28,860 bases of DNA, taken from Bremia lactucae (taxonomy: Eukaryota > Oomycota > Peronosporomycetes > Peronosporales > Peronosporaceae). The stretch lies in the NCBI RefSeq assembly GCF_004359215.1, contig NW_027152196.1:499389-528248 (forward strand). Reading direction: 5' to 3'. How positions within the stretch are numbered: the stretch's first letter is position 1; every line of letters starts with the position of its first letter. The position numbers were made by a program, and so were the translations under genes. Positions 28,355-28,860 of the stretch are shown in pieces. The notes under the pieces are model-generated. The model was not told the origin of the DNA and did no database searches. It saw only the letters and a program-made list of their open reading frames with translations.

Positions 28355-28860
28355 TGCCTTTCTTAGGCTTGCGCATTGATCTGTAAGAGATAGAAGACTC
28401 TCTAAGGTATATCCTCTTGGGAACTAGTTGCCACTTGGTTCTACGAACCCCTGAATCCTTTGAACTTGGATTCCTTAAGGTTAAATAGCTTGTACGACTC
28501 CCTGAGTTGTTAAACCTCTTAGTTCATGTAACAGGCTAAAGTTGCCCTAATGTTACACAGTCCCCATTAAGTACATTTGGTACTTAAGGGGATGGTCAAT
28601 TACTAATTAATAGTAATTAGACCAAACACTCGGGTGTGGTGCACATTTGTGACCAACCCTTGTGGATGTGATGCACATGGGTGCATTCACATTAGGAGGG
28701 ATGACGCCCAGCGTCATCAGTTACGCGAGGTATCTATAAAGATACGCTCGTAATACATATTAAATGATATCTATAGAGATAACATTTTAATTGGTAAAAA
28801 TAGGTATTTGTATTTAATTCTATTAAATATAAATCAGTCTGAAAATTACTACCTACTTGG
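28355..28860. mobile_element. LTR-retrotransposon-like DNA, hairpin rich, running off the window
   Basis: No coding signal. Perfect stems lie at 28567-28587 (8 bp, with four more pairs outside one bulge), 28598-28618 (8 bp), 28700-28718 (8 bp, 3-nt loop) and 28730-28745 (6 bp). AGGAGGGA followed by TGACGCC at 28694-28708 looks like a polypurine tract and an LTR start, mirroring the arrangement at 4899-4921. Without the rest of the element this remains a guess. Confidence 0.4.

Overview
The window looks like a fragment of an oomycete nuclear genome, most likely Peronosporaceae (Phytophthora or a downy mildew). I cannot name the species. The case rests on short GT-AG introns (50-112 nt), initiator-like CATTYY elements 30-65 bp before several start codons, degenerate chromodomain Ty3/gypsy elements, a receptor-like TKL kinase with a small Cys-rich ectodomain, and a pair of secreted proteins with a GH12-like layout.

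Layout. Positions 1-5361 are a decayed Ty3/gypsy element: frame-broken pol on + (RT, RNase H, integrase, chromodomain), gag on the opposite strand (3824-4792), and a 450-bp LTR (4912-5361). Positions 5362-7880 and 25965-28354 are the two arms of a large inverted duplication, each holding one copy of a secreted GH12-like gene that points inward. Between the arms lie about 18 kb of single-copy genes: succinyl-CoA ligase beta (+), protein phosphatase inhibitor 2 (+), a VIT1/CCC1-type transporter (+), an IFT144/WDR19-like beta-propeller with a C-terminal membrane anchor (-), propionyl-CoA carboxylase alpha (-), a small unknown two-exon gene (-), a receptor-like kinase (+), a CAF16/ABCI-type ABC ATPase (+), a PXK-like pseudokinase (+) and a four-exon Josephin deubiquitinase (-). 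Positions 28355-28860 are again LTR-like.

Function. The two mitochondrial enzymes are linked: propionyl-CoA carboxylase feeds succinyl-CoA into the step run by succinyl-CoA ligase. The other core genes show no operon-like or pathway logic. The accessory part is the pair of secreted proteins. Both lack the glutamates expected in the GH12 catalytic strands, and their proteins differ much more (about 60% identity by my count) than the noncoding DNA on either side.

The most unusual signal is at DNA level. The retroelement region (1-5361), including its coding parts and LTR, is packed with perfect short inverted repeats (arms 8-11 bp, loops 1-9 nt). I located more than 20, against roughly one or fewer expected by chance. 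The LTR-like DNA at the right end shows the same texture and the host genes do not. One stem differs between the two duplication arms in a pairing-preserving way.
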